Below, piece after piece: positions 1-12,429 of a stretch of 64,000 nt of DNA. Location: NCBI GenBank assembly GCA_009733775.1, contig WOGZ01000132.1, forward strand, positions 22,436-86,435, read 5' to 3'. A program made the position numbers and the translations under genes. Position 1 is the stretch's first letter. Every line of letters begins with the position of its first letter. The stretch comes from Alectoria sarmentosa. Taxonomy: Eukaryota > Ascomycota > Lecanoromycetes > Lecanorales > Parmeliaceae. Under the pieces are notes generated by a model. It was given only the letters and a program-made list of their open reading frames with translations, was not told the origin of the DNA and ran no database searches.

Positions 1-1649
1 TCAAATCGCGTCACATCCAATTCATCGCCCTCGGTGGTACAATCGGTACAGGTCTGTTCCTCGGTATCGGACGAGCCTTCACCACAGCCGGACCCCTCAG
101 TCTCCTCCTCGGCTATACTTTCACTGGCGCCGCTATCTACGCTATGATGCAGTCACTTGGTGAAATGGCGACATGGTTGCCGTTACCGGGCGCTATTCCA
201 CAGTTTTGTGCCAGATACGTGGACGGGGCACTGGGTTTCGCTGTAGGATGGAACGTGAGTCTCGAACACTAATATTCACCGCTATAGCATCCTGACATGG
301 ATGTGCAGAATTGGTACTCCAATTCTCTTATCCTCTGCGCAGAAATGTCCGCGGCAGCTGTTGTGATACAGTTCTGGAACGGAGCTGGGGACATCAACGT
401 AGGAGCCTGGATCTCGATAATACTCGTTGTGGTCGTGGCCCTGAACATATTTGCCGTCTCCATATACGGTGAAGCCGAGTTTGTCTTCGCGAGCATCAAA
501 ATCATCACGATCGTTGGACTCATCATCTTTGCTTTCATTATTGACCTCGGCGGAGGTCCAACGCGTGACCGACTTGGATTCCGCTACTGGAAGAATCCGG
601 GAGCTATGAAGCCATACATCGCAGACGGCAACACCGGCCGATTCCTCGGTCTTTTTTCGACATTGGTCAATGCCGCCTATTCATATGGTGGTGTCGAAAT
701 GGTAGCAGTGGCCGCAGGAGAATCTGAGAACCCACGGCGCAACATACCAAAAGCTGTCCGCCGTGTATTCTGGCGTATCTTGTTCTTCTACGTCCTTGGC
801 TCACTTGCCATTGGTGTCCTTCTCCCATACAACGAGTCAAGACTCCTAAACGCTATTCACGACGATTCTCCTGGAGGAGCCGCTTCACCGTGGGTCATTG
901 CCATCTACCGCGCCAGCGTACCCGTTCTGCCATCAATCGTCAATGCTGCCATTCTCACCTCAGCAACTTCATCTGCCAATGCATTCCTCTACACCGGATC
1001 CCGATATCTCTACGCACTTGCCCAAAACGGACAAGCACCAAGATTCCTATTGACATGCTCTCGAAAGCAAGTCATTTTTCCTGCCTCTTGGATGGTCCCG
1101 CTTCGCTGACATTCTCAAACCAGGGGCGTTCCATACTGGTGCGTCGGCATTACCGCATCCATCTCCCTGCTAACCTACATGTCTTGCTCGGCGGGCTCCC
1201 AAGTCGTCTTTCAATGGTTCCAAAACCTTACCGCCACCACTGCAGTCCTGACCTGGATGTCTGTTTCAGTCGCGTACATCAGATTTCATAGCGCTCTGCG
1301 CGCTCAAGGCATCAGCCGCGATACGCTTGTCTTCAAATCTCGCTTCCAACCCTATACCGCCTGGTTCTCCCTCTGCTTCTTCGCCATCATCCTTTTTTTC
1401 AATGGCTTCTACACTTTCCCCGGCAAGACAAAGAAGTTCGATCACGATAACTTCATCACAGCCTATGTGGGTATACCTATATATTGCGGGCTGTATCTTT
1501 TCTGGAAGTTCTTCAAGCGGACGCGGTGGGTCAAGCCCCGAGAAGCAGACATTCAGACTGGGAAGGCGGCCTTGGATGCAGCGGATGCGCATTGGCCAGA
1601 GCGAAAAGCTAATAATTGGTGGGAGAAGGTTTGGTTCTTTATCGCATAG
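1..1649 (+). CDS. Amino-acid permease, yeast amino acid transporter (AAT) family, 5'-truncated by the window edge
   Basis: Plasma-membrane proton-coupled amino-acid uptake transporter. Exons are <3-254, 309-1066 and 1124-1649, giving 511 visible residues. The start lies outside the window. The first visible residues contain the AAT TM1 signature (FIALGGTIGTGLFLGIG), followed by many hydrophobic helices. The family block ending VPYWCVG lies just after intron 2. The cytoplasmic tail (READIQTGK, then WPERKANNWW) resembles dicarboxylic amino-acid permeases of the Dip5 type, but the substrate is inferred. Intron 1 (255-308) is ordinary: GTGAGT, a CTGAC branch point and CAG, phase 0. It must end at 308 rather than at the closer TAG to give the family-typical GWN-N-WY. 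Intron 2 (1067-1123) needs a GC-AG donor, GCAAGT. The stop is TAG at 1647-1649. Confidence 0.87.
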
Positions 1650-3502
1650 TTTGGGGAGGATGAATATATGCTGCATAGCTTGCGTTACTTTTAATCATTG
1701 TTGAGGCGCATACCCCATTCTGCGAATGCCCATTGTACGTACTCAGCTACTTGCGAGAGAAGCCTAAAGGGCAGATTGTACATAGTCAGTCCATGTAAGG
1801 CCTTATTCACGGCCTTCTCACTGTTATTGGGAACCCGTGTGGAGAATCAAGATATGGTGAAGTGTAGGAGCTTGATTCAACGGCATTGGCAATCCCAGTT
1901 GTATGCTCAAAAAGAGAGTCTGTATCTATGGCATTTCTACCGCTTGCTAGATGACGCCCCTTCAACATCCTCTGTTTTCGTGTGTTTCCTCACCATTATT
2001 ACTTTCTTTTGCATTCTTTTGGAAGTAGCATAAAATACTAGAATCCTAGGGGACGCTGTGGGCAACCACTGCAGTATGATAACAATATCGATGATTTTCA
2101 CGAACGACAAGCCTTACTTGTTTGTATAGGGGAAAAACAAGCGATAAATCTCTCATATGAGTTCAAGACGACGTGAAAGGTTTCTCGCGTATTCAATGTA
2201 GGATTACTGCCATAGACGATCGAGGCTGGAAATTTTTCCGATAACAATTTCCCAGAGAATGTGTCCGTTCTGGCGTGTGCTCCAATGAAAGTGGTTGCCG
2301 GCTGAAGAACTTCTGAGACGGGGGAAGCAAGATATTTGTCAATGAAGTCTACACCGCCAACCAAGCGCTTGCCACGACGCCCTTCCGCATGGTCTACCAG
2401 CCTCCGGAGAAGCGTGTCTCCTGCGAAAGAATTTCACACCTTAGCACTCACGTCCTCGGCTCGATGCAAGACGAGACTCGGACGACGTTGGACTCAGTCT
2501 AATACCCGCATCAATGGTCGGCAGCAAGAGCAAGAGGAGCCATACCCAGAGAAAGATAGATATCTCGCTAAAACATCTGAAAAATCCATATTGATAAATC
2601 TTCTCTTTCCTCTCACAGAACCTGATGACGATCTAATACGATCAGTATCAATCCTCGAAAGTGCCCTACGAGGTGAATATCAATAAGGAATATATTAGCT
2701 AGGATATCATATCTACGGAGGAAAGTAGCTACACTGCGAGTAGTGCAATGTGTAGGTGTATCAAGCCGGGCATCCGTTCTCTCAAACGGTACAGAAAGTT
2801 TGTTCGAGAAGCTCCACAATCACCTTTTTTCCCAGGCAGAGAACGAAAAGACCAGACTTTGCAATCTGCTCGAGGGACAGTGGATTGTCGCAGCTGGGTA
2901 GATTGGGAAACAAGTCCGAGCGAATTATCACGATAGTGGAACGGAGAAGCCAGTAGCTGTGCAATTGGGGACAAAAGTGATGTGATTAGATGAAAACCTC
3001 TAGGCGTTTAGATCGAGAACAGACCCAAAAGGAAGGAGAAGGAGAAGGAGGAGGAGGAGGAGAAGGAAAAGAAGAAAAAAGGCTTTGAATGCAATTAAAG
3101 GGATCGAGGAAGACAGAAGAGATTATTTGGAGTTTGTGGAAAAGACAAGATTGGTCATAGACTCTCGTAGTGTTGCTTGTCCAGTAGATACGCACGTTCA
3201 TCAAATCCGTCGCTTTAGCCAGGGTAGACTCATGGTACGCACTGAAGGATTGTTCACATGGACCAGCTGGATATGCGAAAGAAATGTAATGGTCTCTGAT
3301 GGGCAGGCGAGAGTTCACCTCAAGTGGGGTAGAAATCACTCAGAGTCGGCCTACTTCACACGACGATCAGATCACGTGACAGTACGGTATTTTATGCAGA
3401 TCACGATCTCGCTTGCTGAGTGCACACAAACTTTTTGATCCACGAAACATAACATCCTCACATCAACTAGCTTGACAACGATAACGAGGCAGCATAGTCG
3501 AA
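1650..3502. other. Intergenic, no supported gene; polypurine tract and rpl5 promoter
   Basis: About 1.85 kb between the permease stop and the rpl5 start. Open frames here are short, overlap on both strands and show no family resemblance. The only visible structure is a pure purine tract at 3027-3082, made of GGA/GAA repeats. The last 150 bp form the rpl5 promoter. Confidence 0.6.
3373..3378. promoter_or_regulatory. CACGTG E-box upstream of rpl5
   Basis: A palindromic CACGTG, within ATCACGTGAC, lies 125 bp upstream of the rpl5 start codon. Cbf1-type bHLH factors bind CACGTG and control ribosomal-protein genes in several ascomycetes. That this site acts so here is inferred from position and sequence only. 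Confidence 0.35.
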
Positions 3503-4591
3503 ATGGTGAGTCCTATGCTTGAGCTCGCTTTGAGCAAGATACATCTACGGCGTCTGGAATCGAGTCTCTGCAAGATGCTTCGGTATGGAATCTGAAGCGC
3601 AAATTGCTGACTCTGGGTCGTGACAGCCTTTCACCAAGCTGGTCAAGAATAGCGCCTACTATAGGTAATTATCATTTACTTCCTTTCCTCTATAATGGCA
3701 GGCTACTGACAGCAGCACAGCCGCTATCAAACGAAGTACAAGCGTCGTCGTGCAGGAAAGACCGACTACTACGCCCGCAAGCGTCTCATCACTCAGGCCA
3801 AGAATAAATACAACGCTCCCAAGTATCGCCTCGTTGTTCGCTTCACCAACAAGGATATTGTCTGCCAAATCGTCACCTCCGAAATCACCGGGGACAAGGT
3901 CTTCTGCGCTGCCTACGCCCACGAACTCAAGCGCTATGGAGTCAAGCATGGTCTTACCAACTGGGCCGCTGCCTACTGTGTTGGGCTTCTGATTGCTCGT
4001 CGTGCTCTCTCCAAGCTCGAACTCGCTGATACGTTCACTGGCGTTGAAGAGGCAGATGGAGAATACAAGCTCACCGAAGCTGCTGAGCACGATGGTGAAG
4101 ACCGTCGCCCATTCAAGTGCTTCCTCGACGTTGGCCTCGCTCGCACCTCTACCGGCGCCAAAGTCTTTGGAGCCCTGAAAGGAGCCTCAGACGGTGGCAT
4201 CTTGATCCCGCATTCCGAAAATCGCTTTCCCGGCTACGATATCGAAACCAAAGAGCTCGACGCCGAGACCCTTCGCAAATACATCTTCGGCGGCCACGTA
4301 GCAGAATACATGGAGACCCTCGCCGACGACGACGAGGAGCGCTACAAGTCGCAGTTCCAAGGCTACATTGATGATGAGATCGAGGCCGATGGGCTTGAGG
4401 AGATGTACCAAGAGGCCCACAAGGCTATTCGGGAGGATCCGTTCTTAAAGGATGAGGATGAAGAGGGAGAGAAGAAGTCGAAGGATGAGTGGAAGGCGGA
4501 GAGCAAGAAACACAAGCAGCCGAAGATGAGCTACGAGGAGAAGCAGGAGAGAGTCAAGGCGAAGATTGAGAAGGTCAAGGAATCAATGTGA
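3503..4591 (+). CDS. rpl5: 60S ribosomal protein L5 (uL18)
   Basis: Large-subunit protein that binds 5S rRNA with uL5 to form the 5S RNP of the central protuberance. Exons are 3503-3505 (the ATG codon alone), 3627-3664 and 3721-4591, giving 303 residues; yeast Rpl5 has 297. Intron 1 (3506-3626) splits the gene directly after the initiator codon, a common arrangement in fungal ribosomal-protein genes. Intron 2 (3665-3720) lies inside a serine codon. The protein opens MPFTKLVKNSAYYSRYQTKY and contains RRRAGKTDYYARKRL, the NKYNAPKYRLVVRFTN core and the basic C-terminal tail of the family. It is complete, with GC-rich third positions typical of a highly expressed gene. Confidence 0.97.
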
Positions 4592-5331
4592 GGTGGGCCG
4601 GTGGCACAAGAAAACTTCTAGATGGCGTTGGCACGTGTTCAGCAAGCAAGTAGAGCTAGAACAATGAGCAGGCAACGGAAAAGCCATGTGACTGAAAGGG
4701 GCTAATATTATCATTTCGCTGAAGGAAAAGCCCCAACTTCTCTCGATCACTATCAAGTGAAATGTCTTGGATTCTTTCCGCATGTCGCCGTGCCAAGCTC
4801 TTTCAATTTTCCAATCCCCGAGGGCCCCCAGATAATGAACCAGCACAACAGCATCGACTTGAACCTACACTACTATCTCAATCTCGAGATCTTGCACGTC
4901 TTCCTTACACCAAAGTCACTGGTAAGCTTGAACATTTGTGCAAATCAGAATTAATACGACTTTACTGAACGGATGCCCTCGGTAAGCGATCCCGTAATCA
5001 TTCGCCCCGCCTCTCAGAAGAAAGTAATAAGTACGAGTAAGAGTTCTCGAATCTTCACGCGTGTCATGTAAGCAGAGTATTTCTTTCAACAGTGCTCCTT
5101 ACCAACCTAAGTGTATCGCAGCGCTCTTTGATGAGGAATCTTGGTAAACCTACGAATCATGCGAATCATGCGGCCTTTTTGTCGATAGCAAGACCCCCCC
5201 CAATTCGCCTCCATTGGCCTCCTCGGAGTGACCCCGCAGATCGCCATGCTGGGCGCATTATCGGAAGTGGTACACTGATCCTGACATCAAACGCCTCTCG
5301 AACGGCTGGTCAAAGCTCATCCTGACTCAAT
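4592..5331. other. Intergenic, no supported gene
   Basis: About 740 bp holding the rpl5 3' UTR and the promoter of the Mhp1-like gene. No conserved frame or repeat is visible. Confidence 0.6.
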
Positions 5332-8300
5332 ATGGAGAGTATACACGGTGTCGACGTGAGCTGGTTGCACCACTCCCCCAAAGGTACGCAATCTTCCTTC
5401 TCACTGATGTCCGCGGAATGTTGGAAGCTTAGAGGATGCGGAGCTGGGCTTTGCCGCCCTCTTCACTCAGATACATCTCTGCTCCGAACGCTAATGACTG
5501 TATATAGACCACTATTCCAAGAGTACCTCGGTCTCGAATCCCGCTGCAGATGAGAAAGATTTCCCAAACAAGCAGGATCCTTCACAAGGCAAAGACGAGT
5601 CGACTGCGCCCAAAACCAATGGAACTTCCCCCACGCAATCACATGGTCATGTACATCGTCCTCATATAATTCACCGTGCGAATTCAGAGAAAGTCGAGCC
5701 AGGTTCCAGCTCTCCCAAGAATCAGAAAGATCCCAAAGCAATCCCAATGAGCAGGCGGAATTCATGGATGTCAAGCCTAAGCTCGAAGTTCACCTCCAAT
5801 TCAACTCTACCTGCCAACAGCACAGGTTCGCCATCACCTCCTGTCTCAAAGTCCGCACCCAATAGTCCTCAATCCGAGGTCTCGAATCCTTTTGGCGCAG
5901 CTGTCACACCAACGGCTAAAGATGCCAAAAAGGCAGATACACCTCCCTCCACCCCGCCAGCTGGTGGCAAGAGTGGGCATACGTTCATACAGAGCGCATT
6001 GAGACGTTTGGGCTCCAGCGGTGTCGGCAGTACGGCAAAGGCTGCAGGTTCCGGCGGAGTCTGCCCAAGAAGGACAATGAATGTGGATCCGTACCGTGAA
6101 AGGTGTTCTCTGCCAGATCTGGATCTCAAGAAGCTACGAAGGGTGGCATTCTGTGTCGACGTGGAAATTGCAGGTGCAGCGCAATATATCGAGGAGGAAC
6201 CGCAAGCTCAACCAGCCCCCTCTTTAACAGGAGAACCAAGCCTCACCAAGCTAGAGCATGAGATGGAGGCTAAGAAGAAGAAAGAGGACCAAAAACAGAA
6301 GAAAGGCGAAGGTGCTGCGCTGAAGAATCCTAGTACTGTTGCTGAAGAGAAGGAAAAAGACGGGATCGTCAAAGCCTCTGGAGAAGAAGTAAAGCCAGTA
6401 CCACAAGAGAAAGTCCTAGAACCCAAGACGTCAGAAATCGCCGAGACCAAAGAACCTACAAGGAAGAAGGAAAAGAAGAAGCGCTCTGAGGGCGAACGAA
6501 AAGAGCGCAAAGAGCGGAAACACCAGGAAGCATTGGCCAATGGTTCGATACCCATTGAAATACGCAGAGAAGGTAGCAATAGCAGCGCCAACGAGACGCT
6601 AAGTGGCGCTGAGACACCCCCAAAGTCCCAGGATAGACCAACAACAGACCCTCTACGTATATATCGACGGTGCTGTCAACTGCGAGAGACGCCCATCTTG
6701 AAGCGAATAGTCGAGCAGATCTCCTCACCTTCTGCCTGCCATGTCACGACACCGGGGATCCTCTCAAATCTGGACCTATCAGGTTACTGGATGCAACTTC
6801 CGGATCTCATCACTCTGGGTGATTACCTGGCCGTCGTGCCCGTGAAGAGATTGGTACTGGAGAATTGCGGCTTAGGAGATGAAGCTGTACGCGTGATACT
6901 TGCTGGACTCCTTGCTGCAAAGACATCAGAGCAAGCCAAACACAACAAGAAACTAGCTAGAAAGATCAATGGTGAGACCATGGAAGTGACAGAGCAACTT
7001 GGCGTGATCGAGAAGCTTATATTAAAGGACAATCCGAAGATTGGGAAGGAGGGCTGGCGACATATTTCCCTGTTCATGTACATGTCTCGGTCATTGAAAG
7101 GTATCGATGTCTCTATGATACCTTTCCCAAGATTGTCAGCAATGGCGGATAGCGTCAAACATCATCACCACACTTCTCTCCATCATACTCCTCCTCCTCC
7201 GCCCGGCTTGATTGACATGTCAACCCTCCTGCAGGAAGCATTAGCCGAGAGACGTGGAGGTCATCGTTTGGAGGAGCTTATAATGGCCGAATGCGGTCTG
7301 AGCACAGAGTGCATTGGAAAGATTGTTGACGGTGTCATGAAATGCGGCTCAACTAGGCTTGGACTTGCGGGTAACAACATCACTCGTGAAGGTTTGGGCC
7401 ATGTCATACGCTACCTACAGAGCGGAAAGTGTGAGGGTCTTGATCTGGGTGGCAATGATCTTAGAGAAGACCTTAATATGCTGGCCGAGGCATTGGACGA
7501 AAAGAGCACATTGTGGGCACTAAGTCTTGCCGCCTGTAACCTTGCACCATCATCGCTGGATTTCCTACTCCCCGCCTTGGTACAACTTCCAAATTTTCGT
7601 TTCATCGATCTGTCTCATAACCGCGATCTTTTCCTCACTCGACCGACTGCTCTTGGACTGATCCGAAAATACGTGCCTCAAATGCCCATGATCAGAAGAA
7701 TACATCTCATGGACGTTGCAATGACACCCGAGCATGCTATTGCTTTGGCAGAGGTCTTGCCAGAAAGCCAAAGTCTGGCGCATCTCAATATCCTGGAAAA
7801 CCACCTCCTTTCACCACTGGCATCGGCAAAGACGGAAGCAATGCAAGAAGAGGCATGTGCTTTGTACGCCTCTCTAATGGCTGCGGTGCGTGTCTCAGAC
7901 ACGATTATCTGCATTGACGTTGACGTTCCAAGTCAAGATTCAAGTGAGGTTGTCAAAGCTCTGGCGAAACAGGTTGTGGCTTATTCGCTGAGGAATCTTG
8001 AACGCCAACCTCTGGCGGAAACGTCATATTCCTCAAAAGCGACAATGGGTGACCCTCACGGTGGCGAAAAGTTGACAGTCCCAGACATCCTACTGCACCT
8101 CGTAGGTCATGTCGATGGCTTTCCAGAAAACCATGACAGTGATGACCCAGCTCCTGATGACGACTATATTGTCGGTGGCACAGGCGTGGTCAAAGCATTG
8201 GATATATGTCTAAACAGAGCTGCTGATGGGAGGAAAGATTCAAGAGATTTGACGCCTTTGCACAGCGGTCCTGGGACGCCAAAGAAGGTCCTGCAGGGCA

Positions 8301-9187
8301 GCAAGGTTTCAAAGGGTAAAGCCCGAGAGATGTCAAAGAATCTGCTGAATAGTGCGAGGAAGATCAGAGCAAGGTTGCAGCCAGCGCTGATCAAGGAGGC
8401 TAAGGCTGCCAATGATATGAGCTACCGTGAGTGCACATCTAGCAATTCGGTGTACACGGTACTGACATCTCTTCTAGGACGTCTCCAATTCCTCGACTCT
8501 ACCCTCGAACGCATGATCGAGCGCTTTGAAAACGAATACCCCGAAACCCGCCTCCCGAAACCCATCACCACATCCACCGAACTCCTCTCAGACGACAATG
8601 CCAGCACTTCCTCCTCTCTCGAACGCCCCACCACCCTCATCCACCCGACTCCCACCTACACAGCCCTCGAACCCGCCTCCCCCGACCAAGAAGACATCGA
8701 CGACCACACCGCCCCTCTCATCCGCCCCGCCTCCGTCTCCCGCCGCCCCTCCTCCCCCAGTCTCGCCTCCCGGCAAGCCCAAGAAGAAGGTCGCATGCAC
8801 CGTTTCGGCCAGCGCGTCAAACGCGACATCCTGCGGCCCGAATCCGAAGACTACGCCCACGGCACGACCGGCACAGAAGTCGAAGCCCAATACCTCCAAG
8901 ACTTGCGCGGGCGACTCGAAGCTCTCGAAGGCGGCGAGATCAAAGAGCGGGTCGAGAGGCTGGGACCGGAGACGGTGTTCAATATGATCGGCGCGACGGC
9001 GGAGGAGCTGTCGGCGTGGGAGAGGGGCGATCCGGAAGGGTTCGAAAGGATCAAGGCGGCGAGGGGCCATGCGTTGGCGTTGAACGAGGATCAGAAGGGC
9101 GGCACGGGCTTTCCTACGAGGGGGGATTCCCTGCCGAAGAGGGAGGATCCGTTGCCACGAAGGGAGGGGGTGGCGAATGGTGCCTGA
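5332..9187 (+). CDS. Mhp1-type RNI/leucine-rich-repeat protein (putative cell-wall biogenesis protein)
   Basis: Exons are 5332-5383, 5508-8426 and 8478-9187, giving 1226 residues. The short first exon, MESIHGVDVSWLHHSPK, is joined over a 124-nt intron to DHYSKSTSVSNP. I recognise this start from fungal proteins annotated as cell-wall biogenesis protein Mhp1, and it shows that the in-frame ATG at 5747 is internal. The order is a Ser/Pro-rich disordered N-terminus, a conserved block RVAFCVDVEIAGAAQYIEEE, a Lys/Glu-rich coiled stretch, then an RNI-like leucine-rich-repeat solenoid (repeated LxLxxNxI/L units such as LGLAGNNI and LDLGGNDL), and a disordered C-terminal third ending in a helical segment. 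Intron 2 (8427-8477; GTGAGT, CTGAC, TAG) is 51 nt and stop-free, so retention would add 17 residues in frame. The function is by family name only; microtubule association has been claimed for the yeast relative. Confidence 0.8.
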
Positions 9188-9363
9188 TCGATCCATCTCA
9201 TCGTATCGTTCCGTCTGTCTGTCTGTCCCATATTGTCTCGTTTCTTGACTCTGGCGAATGTTTGATATGGGCTCTGGGATGCGTGTGCGGCGAAGCGTTT
9301 GCAAACTCCCTCTGTCGAGCGAGTGTAATGGGTTTTTTTCTTGGAAGGGCACAATGGACCAAG

Positions 9364-9406
9364 GGATGGATGGATGGATGGATGGATGGATGGATGGATG
9401 GATGGA
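9364..9406 (+). repeat. (GGAT)n microsatellite, about 10.75 units
   Basis: Perfect tetranucleotide array of 43 nt in the 3' UTR or downstream region of the Mhp1-like gene. It generates long spurious open frames on both strands. Confidence 0.95.
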
Positions 9407-9479
9407 ATCATCATTTTTCCTGGAAAGGCACGATGAATGAAACGAATGAATGGACAATCACTTTCCTGGAATTTGAAAA

Positions 9480-9511
9480 ATGGATGGATGGATGGATGAA
9501 TGGATGGATGA
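9480..9511 (+). repeat. Second, interrupted GGAT microsatellite
   Basis: About 32 nt of ATGG/TGGA units with one ATGA interruption, 75 bp after the larger array of the same unit. Confidence 0.85.
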
Positions 9512-10138
9512 TGGCAGCACCGGCCAGCAGCACTTGACGATCATTTCAGCTCACCTCGCTCTCTCTTGATGACTCCTTTTTTATATACCCCTTCGCCTCT
9601 GTCATAGATATAACTCTATGTCTTCAAAGTAGATCTTGCCATTAAGCATCTCTGGCGTCAGCTTCTGATATCGTTGTAGTCGGGAGTTGCAACTGGCGTG
9701 ATGGAGGTTTGAACGCACGTTCATTGCTCACAGCGAGGCAACACGAACGGCGTTGCAGACTGGGATGTAGTCAAGCATGAGTGAAATTTGATAGATAAGT
9801 TCTGATTGACTACCCATTTTGATGCCGCACCAGCTACCAATGTAAGCCTCAAAGCCCAGAGGACTGAGAATTTTCAAATGCCATGTCAAATAGGAATCGC
9901 TTCAAATGCTCCAGTAAATGCTCACCTCCAAACCATACGCTGCACCGAGCCATATTCCCCCGAATCGGAAACGCCCATCAAGGGTATTTAAGATATAGAC
10001 ATTAGGATTTAGAAATGTACATGGTGGACGGAAAATCAACGCTCGTCTAGAAGGGTATAAGGCTTTGTAAATGCAAGATATCAGATAGATGGCATGGAAG
10101 TATTAGCACTGCGTTTAGGAAACCAATGATTATGCAAA

Positions 10139-12429
10139 TCACATCATCATGAGGCGCGTGGTTCTTCTTTCGGGGAATCTGCGTCCCGGGCCTAGGGAAG
10201 ACGGCGTTGAGGTATGCGCAGCTCCAAAGGCGTGTTGCTCGCACAGTGTCTTGCCATTGAACTCGAAATAGTCGTCTCGGAGTATTTTGTGGCAGTCCTG
10301 ACAGCTGAAACAGTGAGGGTGGAATTTCTGCTGCAACTCAGTCTCCAGGTACTGTCCCTCGATGCCGCGATCGCAATTTGTGCACAGCGAATCATTGAGC
10401 TCGTGATAGTGCCGTGCGCAGTATGGTTGATTATTCATGACGTAGAAATCTGCCGTCTGGAAAGGTTGTTGACACGTCTGGCACACGAAGCATCGCTTGT
10501 GGTAGCGTCCAGTAAGACGTCCATCTGCTGAGCTGACTGATTTTCCATGGATCAAGTCTCCACAACCGCGACAATTGCCCTTGTTGGCGGTTGGTGGTCG
10601 CCGAGCTGATGGCTCTGGGTACCTGGAGTGAGCTGGAGGTGCTGGAGACACCCTGAGATTGTTCATTTGGAAGGCGAAAGGAGGAACTATTTGCTCGTCT
10701 GGAGAGGTAGCAGCAGGTGGACGATTTCGGATCAGCACGTCTTCATGTGGGGGAAAGGCAGGCTTGATTGGAAGGAGTGAGGCTGGAGCATTCGTTCGAG
10801 ATGGCTGAAGGTAGCCTGTATTTTGATCATGTTGAATTGGTGCCGGTTCTTCGAGTGTCGACGGGTTTTCAACGTCGAAGATGAAACCTTTGAACATATC
10901 ACCGGCTTGTTTATCATCGGACGCGTATTCATTCCGTTCTTTTAACAACTCATTGAGTGGCGGGCTAGACCTCGAGCTGTCACCCTTGATACCAAAGCTG
11001 TAGGATTCGTTGGATGAGGTCGATTCGTGCTGCGTGGAAATCGAGCTGCCACTCTTCACCCCAGAGCTGTAAGATTCGTTGGACGACGTCGACTCGTGGG
11101 GCTTGTGAGATGGATTATCATGTCCACAGATTTCTGCGGCATGAGCAGGCATGGGTACCGGAGGTGCATCACCAAGCCTTCTATCATCTCGTGACTCCGT
11201 GGTGGGCCCATCCACAGACTGCGATGTACTGCTTTTATCCACGGCCGGGGAGACCGCACGACTTCGTACTGACCGAGAAGGCTTAAATGAGCTGGTACTG
11301 CCTATTTCGCAAAGAGGTTGCATGGCAGCAACGGCAATAGAGGGTCTTGGCTTGTGTGAGTGATTCGAAGGCTCTGAGTGTATCCTATCCATTGTCGGGC
11401 GAGATTGGGAGGGAATAGCGTCACGATCGTTCTTTGGGAACGTATGCGAGCGGTTCCCATGTCCGCAGGAACCGAAGTCAAAAGATGGTAGAGCCACATG
11501 TGCTGAGCCGTCGGACTCGTCTGGGAAGGATGGTCTTGGTACCGAGGGCACAGCCGGCGTTTCTGTTTTGGTTCGGTTTAACGTGGATCTAGGGCCAGCC
11601 GAGATGCTCGAAAGAGAAGTGTTGCGCGTGTAGTTCGAACTTGAGGTCGACGGCCGCTGGACATGCGTTTTGGGGCTGGTTGATCGCGATGCACTTACGA
11701 AATCGCGACTGCTGCCCATGGACGGCGACTTCTTGTGACCTGATGGCTTGAATGCCCCGTTTTCTCTGAGGTCGAAGGGACCTGGCGCCGTGCTGTTTAT
11801 CCTCTGTATCAGATCTCCACCACCATTTGCTCGTGGGCTCAATGGCAATTTCCCGGCAGCTGTATCGGCCCGTTCCCTTGGACTGCCCGTATTCACCGGA
11901 AAATCGAAGCTTGATTCCAATGGTGTAGTGGGAGTAGTACCCTGTGACCTGACTGTTGGGAAGGGAGGGAAAGCACAATCCTGGGGCACGGGCAATAACG
12001 GTGATGCTGGACGACTCGGCAATGGAGACGTGGAGCTTCGAAGAAACGGCTTTCTGAATAGAAATTTCGGGCCATTATCGTGGGTTGCAGGTGACGCACT
12101 CCGGACGGTACTCACGGCGACTGGCTTTGGCATAGGCTGGTCTGATCGGAGGATGGAATCGACTTTTCATGATCTAGTCAGCTTGGAAATTCTCTGTGTG
12201 TGTAGGTGAGGGGTTCCGTTTACATACATGTAGTAGCGGCATTGAGCCGTGGAGGTATGGGCTTCGGGGGTCTAGACAGGGGAGCACCCATTGTCTGCTT
12301 CAAAGCCGTTGGTGCGAATGGGCCGTCCAAAGGATTGAGTCGAGAGTTGGGAATAGAAGGAGCTGCAGTATGGTCAGTATGTGGAAGAAAAATCCCCGGT
12401 GAGGTGATAGGCACCTTGAGAGCAGACAT
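10139..12429 (-). CDS. pxl1: Paxillin-like LIM-domain protein (Pxl1 type)
   Basis: Exons on the minus strand are 12429-12228 and 12162-10139, giving 741 residues. A long Ser/Pro-rich disordered region fills residues 1-595. Two complete LIM zinc fingers follow: LIM1 about 598-656 (CRGC, HKRC, CQTC, CARH) and LIM2 about 661-711 (CTNC, HPHC, CQDC, CEQH). All eight zinc ligands of each finger are present. The layout, unstructured N-terminus with C-terminal tandem LIMs, is that of fungal Pxl1, which acts at polarised growth sites and the cytokinetic ring. The 65-nt intron (12227-12163) has GTATGT and a GCTGAC branch point. The acceptor AAAG keeps frame, whereas the nearer TAG would not. The upstream ATG exon reads MSALKVPITSPGIF. 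Orthology to Pxl1 is inferred from domain layout. Confidence 0.85.

Larger units (their letters stand above)
9188..10138. other. Intergenic, convergent 3' ends, two GGAT microsatellites
   Basis: About 950 bp between two genes that converge tail to tail. It contains the two tetranucleotide arrays listed separately and otherwise nothing that can be supported. Confidence 0.6.

Noticed and set aside
1179..1649. Separate small membrane protein starting at 1179
   Set aside because: The frame is open upstream to 1124 and continues the permease across a GC-AG intron.
5747..5749. ATG at 5747 as start of the Mhp1-like gene
   Set aside because: The frame is open upstream to an acceptor at 5507 and joins a short first exon that completes the conserved N-terminus.
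8526..9537. Long open frames on both strands over the end of the Mhp1-like gene and the GGAT arrays (up to 289 codons)
   Set aside because: They shadow a real coding exon or arise from the tetranucleotide repeats; composition is Pro/Thr or Met/Asp/Gly repeats without family resemblance.
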